Positions 1 through 11,744 of a stretch of DNA of 64,000 nt are shown one piece after another. The position numbers were made by a program, and so were the translations under genes. Origin of the DNA: Siphonodentalium dalli (lineage: Eukaryota > Mollusca > Scaphopoda > Gadilida > Siphonodentaliidae); the NCBI GenBank assembly GCA_032622095.1, contig CP136066.1:196034816-196098815 (forward strand). The letters run 5' to 3'. Each line of letters begins with the position of its first letter. The first letter of the stretch is position 1. A model generated the notes under the pieces. That model saw only the letters and a list, made by a program, of their open reading frames with translations, ran no database searches and was not told where the DNA came from.

Positions 1-2020
1 GAGTAACTGTGCACACACTTTTTTTCAAACACCAAAACCTCGTTTTAACTGGATCGCTGATGTTCAACAACGACACTTCCCATGCATTTTGCATACTTAT
101 GTGAACAGTACTGTAACATTGACAGAGATTTGCTTGAATCTCGGTTTTGTTGACCATTTACCAAAGAGATTGTAACGATTGTAAAACGACCCGTGCTTCA
201 AGAAAAGTGAACAAAAAACCCCGCATGATCACGTTATCCATGCCTTATCGACAACCAACATTTTTATAAGAACAAAACCAATCTATTGTTCAACATTTTC
301 TATTGTTGATAATGATTTATCAGACTCATGCGAACGCCTCACGTACCTTTAATTATCACCCTAAAATATGCAAGCTCGGCACACATGTTAGATCATGCCA
401 TGCATCTTTACTCTGGCTACCCATATGTTCAAACCCTGGGAACCTTTTCTATTATCCTCTGATGGGATTGAACAAACCACGCAGGGAATATATTTCTGTG
501 TTAATACTTGTTCCTTGACAATAAATTCCCAGCTCGATATTGCAAGAATTTTGTAGCTTTGTGAGACAACATCAATGAAATTCCAAGCGACGCATAGTAA
601 AATCGATTAATTCAAGTCCCCCAAACTATGCAAACTCGAGTTGGGACCTTTACCTGCTATAAAATACAATGCTATACGGAACAGGTAGAACTGAGCATTA
701 TATTATATATATATACCTGCATTTTTTTCAATGTTATAAAACTTCCCTGTCAGAGCAACCAAAAGTGACCATGTTTTGAACTGGTGGAGTATGATCTCTT
801 GGCGAAGCCAGAGTAGATATACATGACACGATCTATAAACATGGATATACACTGTCCTGTTTCAATTTGATACTGGAAATGTAATATTTTTTCTGTGTTT
901 CACCATTGTATTACAAATAACCATGTGAGCACTTTCTCGTTCAATATATATTAGTTAATCCAAATATCTGTTGGTGTTTTTGTATCAAAGTTTGAAGAAA
1001 TTTTATTTTATTTTTTGGCAATATAAAATCAAAATTGCCAAATATTTGTGAGTTTCAATCAGCTCAAACAAATTAAGTGTTCCGATATTTAATGCAGCTC
1101 GCCGACACGCGCTCTTGATGCCAACTTACATGAGTGGGGAAGGAGCCACCATATGACGTCCCTCAGTCGATTTAATCCCTCGCGTATTCTTAAAAAATAA
1201 TGCCCACGGGCATTCTTAAAAAAGAATGACCGTTGGCGTTAAAATAATGCTCATGCGATCAAAACGCTTGAGAGTTCTGCCAGATAAGAGCCGTGTCCGG
1301 ACAAAGGGATAACACGCCGGTGGGTTTTAAGAATAGTTACTGTAATTGATCAGTTGCTGGTAACGTTGTTTTGATCTCGACGTTGAAATAATTTTGCTAA
1401 ATTTGTTTGCGCTACAGAAAGATTAAATAAAGATCTTAGGTAAATATTATTAATACACACATAGGTAAATATAATAGTGCATGTATATATACATAAACGA
1501 ATGATTGGAAAGGGGATTAAACATAAACCCGTTAGCTTATTTTAAGTTTGTTCCTCTTTTGTTGCGCGATCTCTCCATCGGCGTTCGTTGCAGAAATATT
1601 CATATTTGTTCAAATCGCCATCAACAGAAGGAATATTAAAATATATATAGTTTTGATCATATGCCAAACATAATCAGCGCGCAAATAGTATATTGTCGTC
1701 AAGACGTACGATGGTATACGTAAACAAGAGCCTGCTTCTGTTTACAGATGAATTGTATTTATGACTCAATTTTCAATTTTCTTTCCCAAATATTAAGTTA
1801 TTGTATATTCTTAAAATCAGCTACATCACAGATAGACAAACGTGAACAATCTACAAGGATATCTTGATCACATGTCACAAACAAAACTCCGATACATCGA
1901 TTTTTGGTAATGATATCGCAGAAAAGCTAACCCTACCCACACCCTCGCTGATTTCACTACTTTGGTAAATAAAAAACGGTCGCTCCATTTCGGAATGTCA
2001 AACACGACATGCGAACGGTT
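1..2020. other. AT-rich intergenic, no gene seen
   Basis: No open frame here resembles a known protein, and none has convincing splice sites. The sequence is AT-rich with short TA runs near 700-715. A short self-similar patch at about 1190-1250 repeats an ATTCTTAAAAAA-like motif. I see no RNA gene. Confidence 0.6.
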
Positions 2021-2023
2021 TAT

Positions 2024-2310
2024 TTATCAATAGCGTATCTACTTTCAGAGTCTACCTGTGTCCAGTTGAAATTTTTATTAGAAAAAGTGTTCTTAAGAAT
2101 TTAAAGAGCATTTACTTATTATACAAATATTGATCCCCATAACTAACCTTCTGGTGGACTGTGCGAGTTGAACTTAACAAAAGTATCAAATATGTCGGTC
2201 TACTTTCAGAGTCTACCTGTTTCCAGTCTGACATTTTAGTGGAAACAAATGTTTGGACGGTTTTAAGAATTTAAAGAGCGTTTCCTGGCTGTAAAAAATA
2301 TTAACTAACA
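2024..2310. repeat. Two-copy degenerate direct repeat
   Basis: The phrase CTACTTTCAGAGTCTACCTG occurs near 2038 and again near 2202. Both are followed by a related tract ending in a TTTAAGAGATTTAAAGAGC-like segment (near 2095 and 2265). The period is about 165 bp and the copies carry many substitutions and indels. This is an old local tandem duplication with no coding content. Confidence 0.6.
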
Positions 2311-2853
2311 CGATTAGCCTTAGTCTCCGTGGGTACAGTACTACAGTTTCGATCAAAATTAACGTTGAACCCTATAGAGAGTTTGACAATTTACTCAAAT
2401 GTTCACAGTGATGGAACTTAATGGCTATCATATATGCATGGCTCTTACATGTAATCTACTGTAACTATATGTGATTTTACAAAATTAACTTGCAATATAG
2501 TCAGGCCACCAGATACAGTAATTGATAAAAAAAATGTGGTTCACATCAATCATATACTTCACAATCACGTGCTTCAGTAATAATGTCCACTATTCTACAA
2601 ATGTAATGTTTATCAAGACTAAAGTTTCAGGATATCGTTTTAAACTGATTAATGGTGTTTTTTCATCAATTGACAAACTTAATATTTATTGCCAGGATGA
2701 AGTACCGCATAATACGGAGTTGTGTGGTAACAAATCTGCAAATCATATTTATGTAAGTGTCAGTCACTGTTTGTTAAAATTGTTCGATCATGTATATTTT
2801 TTTATATTTTCATGCCAAGCTATGGTGCTTATGGATCATTCTGTTTTAGTATT

Positions 2854-3048
2854 AAATTTGGAGAAACCCGACCAACATCAATGTAACAACTCATCTATGC
2901 CAATGATATATTTAGCCTTACATGTGAATATGGTGGTATTGTTTCAAATTTTTAAACAATGTTATCATATCCATATGTATTGCTATACATTGCTGGGCAT
3001 AGATTAGTTGTTGTTCTATAAATCCTGGTCGGGTTTATCCAAATTGGG
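2854..3048. repeat. Imperfect inverted repeat (foldback)
   Basis: The left arm at about 2854-2893 contains AAACCCGACCA and the right arm at about 3005-3048 contains TGGTCGGGTTT. Both are flanked by matching AAATTTGG/CCAAATT and GTTGTT/AACAAC tracts. The arms are about 40 bp with roughly 110 bp between them. A 161-codon open frame on the plus strand crosses it, but it starts with TTG and matches no family I know, so it is not annotated as a gene. Confidence 0.5.
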
Positions 3049-4795
3049 AGTTGAAATTATGTTGATCTGATGATAAAGACACTTTCTCCGTCCGCTTAAG
3101 ACATCCCCTGGATACATGTTTAACATACTAAAGTAACATGTTAGTCAACATAACAAATCACTCCCTTTAATCGTTTGCCACAAGAATAACATTAAATTGT
3201 CAGTATAAATAGGCAAGACATCTCTGGACACTTTCTAAGAGAGAATTTATTTGTAAGAATACATATATGTGCATTATGTGCTTGGTCTTATAATAGACAT
3301 ATATAGTTAAACACATTAAGATGCAAGTGACAAAGCTTAAAAAGATTTGCATATGAATCATGATTAATGGGATAGAATAATAATGAAACGTGTTGCCAAT
3401 TTCACCATCTCTACTTCAAAATTAAAAGTCATACATTATATATTTATGTGCATGTGTGAGAACTGTGGGTACTAACACAAACAATGACTTTGTTGTATTA
3501 TTATATGGTGATAAAGTTTACTATAATTCTCTCATTTTGCGACACGTATACGTGCCTTTACTGCATGGACGGACAATTGTCGATATTGTGGATTGTAGAG
3601 CATTGTGTGACATGATAATGGTGCGACAAGATCACGAAGAGACATGAAGTCGTGCATAGTGGTTTCGTGAATACAACTTATTGATACTACCAAAGTTGAA
3701 GAACATATTTGAGGGGACCCTTTCATCATCATTCATAATGTATCATGACTCCGTCGGTTGTGAACAAACCATATACTTAGCTTAATGGATCGTTCTATAC
3801 TTGGGCTTCGATGGCGATCAGCTGTAGTCGGATGATATTGGTTATGTTCAAATGGTGACACAGATATGAAACTGTACAGTTTTGTGCCCCATGGGCCATT
3901 GATCATTATAAGATCGAGAAACTTAACCTAGGCAACTACCGGGAATTGACTGGAAATTGCAATTATAGCTTATAGCGTCGTAATTCAACGCCAGTATTTG
4001 CATTTCCTGACCAGCATAGTTATCCAAGTGTCTTATTTAAGGTTAGCAACGGTTGCTAATCAAGTACCACAATGGTGTACTGGTCATTCATTGGTATTTT
4101 TGCCTTAATTTAGTCAGTGTCTAATCACAAGGTTTTGGTTCTGTTCTCAAGTTGGGCACATGTATGTCTAAAACTGTGCAGGCATGTTCTGCATAGGCCA
4201 CTGATCAGTAACGGTTACTAAGCACCTACTCGGAATTTGCAGGAAAATGCAATTATAGTTGATATTTATTTTACTCATTAAGCTCTACTTTAGTGGAAAT
4301 CCGAATTTACTTGATTGTCGCCGCTATACATGAAGTGTCCAGATTAATTGTGGTTAGAATATTGATGGTGAATGTTGGGTTTCAGTCGCTGTACTGAAGT
4401 TCGCCAAATGTAACTGGCGTGGGAAGTGTGAACGCCAAGCCTGTGTATTTATGACACTACACAATCGTTATGATCAACAATGTGGCTTCAAAAACTAGGC
4501 AGCGGACAACACGACAGACAAGTATCAAATAAAACAATAATTTAATATGTAATGACATCGTGAAACTTCAGTCTTGTTGGGAGTATTTTCGTTTGCTTCC
4601 ACAAACTGCATATTATCGAAATTACAAAACCATTTTTGCCAATTACTGTATCTTGAGGCATAACTCTCTTATATTGCATCTATTAAATCACGTGTAGTTA
4701 CAGTGGGTCAAACACAATGGTTAATCTTCATATATTATAGTTGCACAAGATCGCCAATAAGTGATATTACAATGAACGATTGAGCACAACACGAA
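3049..4795. other. Intergenic, weak internal repetition
   Basis: No gene recognised. A degenerate direct repeat is visible: the segments at about 3890-3975 and 4185-4265 share GGCCA-TTGATCA, an ACTAC-CGGAATT block and AATGCAATTATAG. The remainder is unremarkable AT-rich DNA. Confidence 0.5.
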
Positions 4796-5143
4796 ATTCT
4801 CCATACGGTTCAGTGTTAAATTTTGGTCGCAACTGTAGCCAGCAAGAATCATCTGATCGCATCCAGTTTTTTAAAACTACGTCCGTGTTCATAATTAGTA
4901 TTTTTTAGGAATATCAGTACGCGCATATCATCATACGCAAAATGGCGCCATTTTTATCAAAATTACTAGAATCTCCATAGGGCTCAGTGTTAAATTTTGA
5001 TCGCAACTGTAGCCAGCAAGAATGAACTGATCACATCAAATTTTTCAAAAATACCTGTAACGGTCATAGCTAGTAGTTTTGAGAACTTTAAAATCGCACC
5101 GATCACCACACGCCAGATGGCACCATCGATCGTTTTCTGTAAA
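4796..5143. repeat. Two-copy tandem repeat, period about 174 bp
   Basis: TCTCCATA followed by TCAGTGTTAAATTTTG and GCAACTGTAGCCAGCAAGAA occurs at 4798 and again at 4972. The similarity continues through a TACGC-AAATGGCGCCAT-like segment. The copies are clearly diverged. No coding role is apparent; the 99-codon open frame over copy 2 has no recognisable domain. Confidence 0.7.
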
Positions 5144-5310
5144 TATAAACGCTCTCTAAATTATGTTGACCCCGATTTAGGCCGACCCGCCAAAATTCAA
5201 GAATGGAAACAAGTCAATCCTGAAAACACACCTAGTAGGCATACAGAATCCGTTTTAAGATCGCTTTTAACAAACCAAAAATGCAAAATGACATAAGGAA
5301 TCGGGACTAT

Positions 5311-5380
5311 ATGGCGGTTTTTGACGGAGGTGAATATTTTAACAGCATACCCACGGCCAACACCGCCCGTATCTTTAAAC
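5311..5380 (+). repeat. Diverged copy of the 6041-6110 segment
   Basis: ATGGCGGTTTTTGACGGAGG and the next 50 bases match 6041-6110 closely, with a one-base length difference inside the run of T after GGTGAA. The two copies sit on either side of the PAN exon at 5409-5691. The pair could be a broken duplication of a small first exon or a non-coding repeat. Confidence 0.6.
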
Positions 5381-5408
5381 ATTTTCAACGCTTTATTGGT
5401 ATACTAAC

Positions 5409-5691
5409 CTGGATTTGGAGCTAGGGCCCGCTGGTCATTTATTATTCCATCTGACATGCGACATGCCTCGGTTAATTGTTCATAGAGCCACGACACGCAT
5501 GTCTGAACAGATCTACACGCCACTGCACACATTGACATGGACCCAACATCAGTCACGTGCTCGGTGATGGGGAAATTACTCCCGAGAACTTGGTTGACTG
5601 TCATCCCTTGTCGGTACGTCGTGCTCCGGTAGTATCCATATGATGCGGAAATCTGGGCGAGTAGGTATATGGATACCACATACACGTACAT
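5409..5691 (-). CDS. First exon of a secreted PAN/apple-domain protein
   Basis: Reading on the minus strand from ATG at 5691, the exon encodes a hydrophobic signal peptide of about 18 residues (VYVVSIYLLAQISASYG) and then a cysteine-patterned module. That module contains CAVACRSVQTCVSWLYEQ and a fourth Cys 11 residues further on, as expected for a PAN/apple fold. These domains usually bind protein or carbohydrate outside the cell. The exon ends CCAG|GTTAGT, a good donor at 5408/5407, after 94 codons plus one base (phase 1). It is clearly paralogous to 57479-57767, which has the same length class, donor and phase. Upstream similarity continues: GTGTCACCATTT and CTGAAAATATTGAAGG recur near 5790 and 57838. 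No matching second exon is visible between 1 and 5403, so the rest of the gene lies outside the window or is lost. Confidence 0.7.
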
Positions 5692-5988
5692 GTTTGTATG
5701 TCCATAAAATTCAAAGTTGAATTAACATGGCATCTTTTTCTGCCTGTTCTGTGTTAGTCTTCAACTTAAGGGTCCAGACAGATAAGTGTCACCATTTGGT
5801 CTGAAAATATTGAAGGGTTCTTGTTCATATTCTGCTTGATCGACACCAGCCGTACCCGAAATGTCTAGTTGTTCGCACACAATAAAGGATATAACGGTAA
5901 CGGTGGGTAGTAAAGCAAAGCCAGGTTCTGTAACGTGTTTTGCAAAGGAAAAAACATTTGAAAATAACATACTGTTTATGCCATATTT

Positions 5989-6110
5989 ATGATTGGGATA
6001 AGAACAAGGCCTGTCTATATATTACTATTATTTCTGTTTATGGCGGTTGTTGACGGAGGTGAACTTTTAACAGCATACCCATCGCCAATGCCGCCCGTTA
6101 TCTTTAATGC
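5989..6110 (+). other. Possible signal-peptide exon, unproven
   Basis: ATG at 5989 opens a frame beginning MIGIRTRPVYILLLFLFMAV, a convincing hydrophobic leader, followed by a proline-rich tail. I see no good donor where the similarity to 5311-5380 ends, and the related copy carries a one-base frame difference. It may be a real first exon on the strand opposite the PAN exon, a decayed duplicate, or chance. Confidence 0.25.
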
Positions 6111-6430
6111 TCTGCAAATAAGAATCTGCTATAATATTGCTCAAGCCTCTTTCACAGACCTGCGGCTTACGCATGTGGTAAAAATGCCGCGCGGTTATTA
6201 GTTTTGTTTCGTTTGTCTTCAGATATTTTTTCGTGGGGATTTTGCAAACCATACGTTTTTGGAAAACGCAGAGCCAACATATTTCCATTTTTACGACGCC
6301 CTATGGTGGCCATCTTGGTTTTTTAATGACCACCAGAAACATAATATTTGCCTGGTCTTATAATCACATGTTTCTAATCTTATATTTGATGTATTAACGG
6401 TCTTTTAGGTGTATTGCGTTTTCCAATTTT

Positions 6431-6490
6431 AACGTATCAATGTCATACCTGGGGCCTGATAACGTATCAATGTCATACCCGGGGCCTGAC
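6431..6490. repeat. 30 bp tandem duplication
   Basis: AACGTATCAATGTCATACC occurs at 6431 and 6461. Each copy continues with a GGGGCCTGA block, and there is one T/C difference between them. The period is exactly 30 bp. Confidence 0.9.
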
Positions 6491-8640
6491 TTTCAGAACT
6501 TTTTTCAGCTGTACAGGATCAACAACGCGGAGAAGTGAACATATTTGGAGGTATAAACATATAAGCCTATACCATGAATAAGTTCAACTCATTGCAATGG
6601 CATGTATAAGAGTTATGTATTTGTTTGAATCTTATATGTGGCACTACTAAATCAATTTTAACTAAATCAAGTTTCCGTACTGGCAACAATATCAAAAAGT
6701 GTACGACATGTGGACTATCCCGTTGTTTAAAATAATTGGACTTTAGTTTGGTGTGGCACCACCATGTAAATTATAGGATTGCAACTTCGAGAAACAAGTG
6801 TTCGGTGTTAAATAGCTAATAGAATCTAAATGAATAATTTACAATCGGTCTCAACTATTACGTTCAGAATATCACAGTGGATCAACGGACACAAACGACA
6901 ACCGGAAGTCGCAGAGTTCGAGGCGAGTAATTTGTGTTGTCAAAGTTTGCAGACACTTTCTGACACCGTTTTTGTTGCTAATAAACACATTTAGACACCA
7001 CTTCTAAACAGGTAAAGGTAAGTGAATATTTCGTCACTAATGTTCGGCCCCCGACGATCAGTTAGAATCATTTGTCAGTGCTCTACCACGGAAAAGGTGT
7101 AATTTATTCATCACCGCGCGACGATTTCTTCCACAAAATATCCCAGAAAATGTAAATTTTCACAATCATCTCAGCAACTTTTCGCCACCACCATTATACC
7201 GATCGAAGCGCCTGTCCTCCTCCCACAAATGCTTATATTGAGTATTGTCATGGAATGTCTCAGTATTCCAAATTTCCAATTTATATACAGGTACCCGCTT
7301 CAAAATTACTGTCCGGTTAGTCCTGTACACCCCGAAATTTAGTCGCAATCGATTAGACCCGGTGGACAGTTATTGGTATTCACCCCAGAGTCGAACTGGG
7401 TTATTTGGTTGGCTGCCTTTCGCCAACATTGACACATTTGGCCTACATTTTCTCTGTTGCAAAGCGTATGCTGTTTTAGTTTTGTTACGGAACACATTTT
7501 GCTCATTTTTTTTCTCCAAACAATATAGTCATAATCACAATAATCATAATAATCATGATACACAACACTGAACGAGTCAGACAGAGTCTTAGTCCCGGTA
7601 CATGCCAACACTTGATTTTAGAATAATATAATATAACAATATGTTCACGGAAGGTCGGTATTGAATTTGATGTCACTGAAGTGGCAATTTAATAGTAAGT
7701 ATCCTAAACATTCCCTCAGATCGCATTAAGTTCATTGATCAAAGTATTTATAAGGAAATAATTTCAGTACTATAGAAGCTACAATGTCATCCCCAATCAG
7801 GGCTGCAGCTACACGATTGGTTGCGGTGAGGGTCGGGATATAATTTTCAATAGTTTGATATTTCAACCAGTATTTAGTGTGAAATTTGGAACGTTTAGAA
7901 CAAAATTCGAACAATAGTGTACGTTCAGTCAATTGTCTGACTCAAATGGTAACCAGTTGAAAAATGCCCACCATATGGCGGTGTTAGGTTGGAACTTTCC
8001 AACAGTAAATTATGTAATACTAGGTGAAACAGGCTCCAGTTGAGCGCCTTTATTTAGCGTCGAAGGGGCTTGCGGCCGATACACAAAGTGGACCACGAAG
8101 CGCACATTTTCATCTTAGACCGGAGCCTTTATATTCATTGGCGGCCCCTTTATAGTTTAAACATTTTGATATTTAGAACACCAAATTTGGTTGAATTCGG
8201 TCCATGGGTTCGGGAGGAAAATCGCGAACAGACAGAGGGGCATATATAGACAGACTGGTCATACTCGTTAATAAGTATATATTATGTATTGGTAACCCCA
8301 TCACTATACACCAAATTGTGTCATTTCAGGTAAAGCATCTTGCAGAAATTCTATCACTGATAAAGTGATGAACAGTGCTCGAAACTCGTGTTGAGAGTCA
8401 TGCCGCTTGTCAGATTGATTTAAAACCAGAATGAGATCGGATTAGTGGTCCATGAGCGATGCCTGGTTTCTCAAAGAATAAATCACACAAGCGGGCACGA
8501 GTTCGCTATAATTTACGGCGTGTCAACAAGCATTATATCGGCCAGTCTTTTCGAATTTCAATCTGAACCGGTGTGGCTGGACCGCCAATGTAGGTTTAAA
8601 TCAGGTTGAAACTCGGAGGTTTAAACCTGAGATGACGAAT
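6491..8640. other. Intergenic, no gene seen
   Basis: Several overlapping open frames on both strands around 7166-7611 are short and do not resemble known proteins. A simple AATCATAAT-like tract lies near 7532-7560. I find no RNA gene or clear mobile-element boundary. Confidence 0.5.
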
Positions 8641-10310
8641 CCGGTCCGCGAGTCTCATTTTCCATGACCGAGCAGGTGATGAGAGGTTCATAATTGACAT
8701 TAAAGCTGATGTTAGTCCAAAGTTTCGTTCTGCATGCTGGATGCCGTATTTTAATAAAACATTTCTAAACCTGGACAATATCAGCAGAGTAGCACCCCAT
8801 ATTATTTCTATGTCGTTATAAATCTTCATAGAATTGAGGAAATAAAGATATAATAGATTATGCCACATTGAGAGTCTCATTATTCGCAAGGGTGTTTTGT
8901 TATAGGTGCACAATCGGATATAAAGGTGTTTTTACTCCAAAAGTTCGTTCGGATTCCGCATTTTAAATTATCTCGAACTGGAACCGTGTCAGCAGATTAG
9001 CACCATCTGTTATTTTTGTGTACACCGCATCAGATGTAACAGTTTTTCACGCGATGTGAAATATTGATTTTAATTTTCCACGACAGGGCGGGTGACGAGA
9101 GGTTCATAATTGACATGTGCATTAAACCCGATTTTAGTCTAAGTTTCGTTCCGAATTTCGTATTTTAATAAACATTTCTAAAACCGGGACAACATCTGCA
9201 GAGTAGCACTCCATATTCTTTCTATGTCGCACGAATTCTATTTATTGCGTAAACTAATTTTTATAGCATGCCACATCGTGAGTGCGATTTTTTAAAAGGG
9301 TGGGGTTGTTTGTTACAGGTGCACAATCCGATAAAAGTTGTTTTTTACTTCGACATTTCGTTCCGGATTCCGCATTTTTATTAATTTATTTCGATCTGGA
9401 ACCATATAGCCCAGTAGCATAATACATTGATTTTATATAATTATATACATTTTATATCTGAGCCGAGTAGCACCACACATTATTTGTATATCGGACGTAT
9501 GCTTTGCATTTCTAGGTGTAACAGTTTTTTCACGCGATGTGACACCGTGAGTCTCACCATTGATGACCGATCGAGTGATGAGAGATTCATAATTGACATT
9601 AAAGCTGATTTTAGTCCAAAGTTTCGATCTGGTTGTCGTATTTTAATAAAACATTTTTAAACCTGGACAACACACGATAGGGTAGCACCTCAGTATGCTT
9701 TATATGAAGGCACATATGTGACCCGCCATATCAAATCCAATCGTAAGTCGGGATTTTTTTTACCCTGTGCCAATGCATTCTCTTATATATGCGAGTCGAC
9801 CATAGGTCGCCTCGCATATATAAGAGAATGCATTGGCCTAACAATTTTTTATCATTTTTTTAAAATAAATGTTTCTTACAATTTTTAGGACATAAAATAA
9901 AAAACATCCATTACCCTGCAGGGAGCCCCACACATATATAGAAGCATATAGAAGAGTGTCGTCTGCTCATGTTTGTCTGGGGCTCTGTATGGGTGAAATT
10001 ATAAATTGTTAAAGAATACATGAACAAATTATTAAATTTGTAAACAATTGTTAGGCCAATGCATTCTCTTATATATGCGAGCCTATTGCGAGGTGACCTA
10101 TGTTCGACTCGCATATATAAGAGAATGCATTGGCACAGGGTAAAAAAATCCCGACTTCCGACTGGATTTGATATGGCGGGTCACATATTCAGTGCAACTT
10201 ATGTGCACAATCGGATTAAAGATATTTTTGCTAAAACATTTCGTTCGGGATTCCGCATTTTTACTAAATTATCTCGAACTAGAACCAAATATACAAATAG
10301 TATAATAGTG
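8640..10310. repeat. Three tandem copies of a roughly 450 bp repeat
   Basis: Each copy runs through GAGGTTCATAATTGACAT, an AGTTTCG block, TATTTTAATAAAACATTT, a GGACAA-CAGAGTAGCAC block, GGTGCACAATC and TTCGTTCGGATTCCGCATTT. Copies start near 8645, 9065 and 9545. The third copy is split by the foldback at 9717-10185 and resumes at about 10200 with GTGCACAATCGGATTAAAG. The copies are substantially diverged. No coding potential is apparent. Confidence 0.75.
9717..10185. mobile_element. TA-flanked foldback element with nested palindromes
   Basis: Inverted arms of roughly 130 bp begin TGTGACCCGCCATATCAAAT on the left and end with the reverse complement on the right. TA lies outside both ends (9715-9716 and 10186-10187). 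Each arm contains its own hairpin made from two inverted copies of AATGCATTCTCTTATATATG (9772-9837 and 10053-10133), so the motif occurs four times. About 200 bp of AT-rich sequence separates the arms. It has no transposase and is best seen as a non-autonomous, probably Tc1/mariner-type insertion into the third 450 bp repeat. Confidence 0.8.
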
Positions 10311-10869
10311 GATGTTCAACATCACATGGAGTTAATTTCATGCAGCTTGGTGCCTTTTATGGAGGGTAAAAAGGGTAATAATTCTAATATAATATTCCAA
10401 TTAATAATTTAATATTTTAGTTTCAATTCAACATTTTATAATAGTTAACTTGCAATTTTATTCTTTTACAGTTAACTTTTTGATATACAAATCAGCGTGT
10501 TAAGTTTCATTTTGCTATTGTATTCTTATACATTTCACTATGTAACTCCATATTATAAGTTGAATTTGTTATTTTATACTTAATTTATCTATCGTGATTT
10601 GTAAATTTCAAACGACATGCACATTTTAACACAAACACATTAATATATCGAACACAAACATAACAAACAAAGAGTAACATTAAAAGAATAATAATTATTT
10701 AATATTATAATAATAAAAATAATATAATGTAAAATAAGAAACACTTTGGCGACAAAAGAGGTAAAATATGATACCCTCCATAACCTTCAATCAGTTCATT
10801 AGAAAAGAGTTCCATTTAACTTATACGCGTTATAAGCGCAAACTTACCTTTCTCGCGTCAACAGCAGCT
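10311..10869. other. Very AT-rich intergenic DNA
   Basis: Long A/T runs, including an AATAATAATTATTTAATATT-like tract at about 10680-10735. No open frame of note and no gene seen. Confidence 0.5.
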
Positions 10870-11065
10870 CCGAAGTTAGTAACTCGTTAGTCAGCAGCGA
10901 CGCAGATATTCCAGATCAATCTGAGAACGTCACAAACGAAGTGTCCACAACATGGCTGAAAATGCGAATTGGTTCAATATGTGGATGTTGGCTGTATAAT
11001 GTTTTATCGACTATGGCTCGTTCTTATTTGACCAATGAAAACATTAATACAGGAAAATATCGGAC
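10870..11065. repeat. Dispersed repeat shared with 61550-61760
   Basis: Blocks such as CCGAAGT, GTCAGCAGCG, GATATTCCAGA/GATTCTCCAGA, CTCACAAA-like GTCACAAA and GAATTGGTTCAATAT recur in the same order near 61550-61660. The two copies are old and diverged, and no coding sequence is apparent. Confidence 0.55.
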
Positions 11066-11102
11066 GGAGACAGTGCGCTTATATTTTATCAATAAATTTT
11101 AT

Positions 11103-11282
11103 TAAAATGACATCCGCCGATCGCACCACCACCAGGGGACCGAGCGAGAGAATGCATGCATTATCGTGCAGATAGACCTGTATGTACCAGCAGTTCGAAG
11201 CCCCAATGTCTATTATACACGTTAGTGCATGCCCCATCTCGCTCTGTCCCCTAGTGGTGGTGCGGTCGGCGGATATATTTTA
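11103..11282. mobile_element. Short foldback MITE-like element
   Basis: Arms of about 50 bp: the left begins near ATCCGCCGATCGCACCACCA (11112) and the right ends near TGGTGGTGCGGTCGGCGGAT (11274). Further inside, AGGGGAC, GAGCGAGA and GCATGCA also pair. The spacer is about 60 bp. The exact target duplication is unclear. Confidence 0.7.
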
Positions 11283-11744
11283 GGCGTGTTTGCGTACATT
11301 CATAGCAAATTCGATAGCAGCGTATGGGTTAATTTATTCAATTCCCGCTACAGCTAGCGACTTGCCCCATCACCCATGGACGCATCTATGGGTATTCGCT
11401 GCCTGACATGATGTCCATTTCCATGGTCAGGCAGCCAGGGGACGTGCGGTCGGTGACTTTTTGGATTTTGCGTACCTGCATGATGGAACCAGCCGCAAGT
11501 TAGTGGTTAACATTGCCGTTTCCACTCAAGCTAACGACTTGGGATTGGAACGTTGTTACATACAGGTCTATACAGGCATGGGGTGGCTTTTGTGGATAAC
11601 ATGACTGTCTGCGATAAAACATTTTTCATAGCATATTTTAGTTTTTTGGCAGCCATTTGCAGAACTATTCTTTTTTAAAGGAAATATCACCATGAAACTA
11701 AACTACATTATGTCAGAACAGATGAATGAGTATTGCGTATTTAA

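Noticed and set aside
2522-3007. 161-codon open frame
   Set aside because: Begins with TTG, has no recognised domain, no splice or codon-use support, and crosses an inverted repeat.
8596-8913. 105-codon minus-strand frame
   Set aside because: Lies within the 450 bp tandem repeat. The equivalent frame is broken in the other copies.
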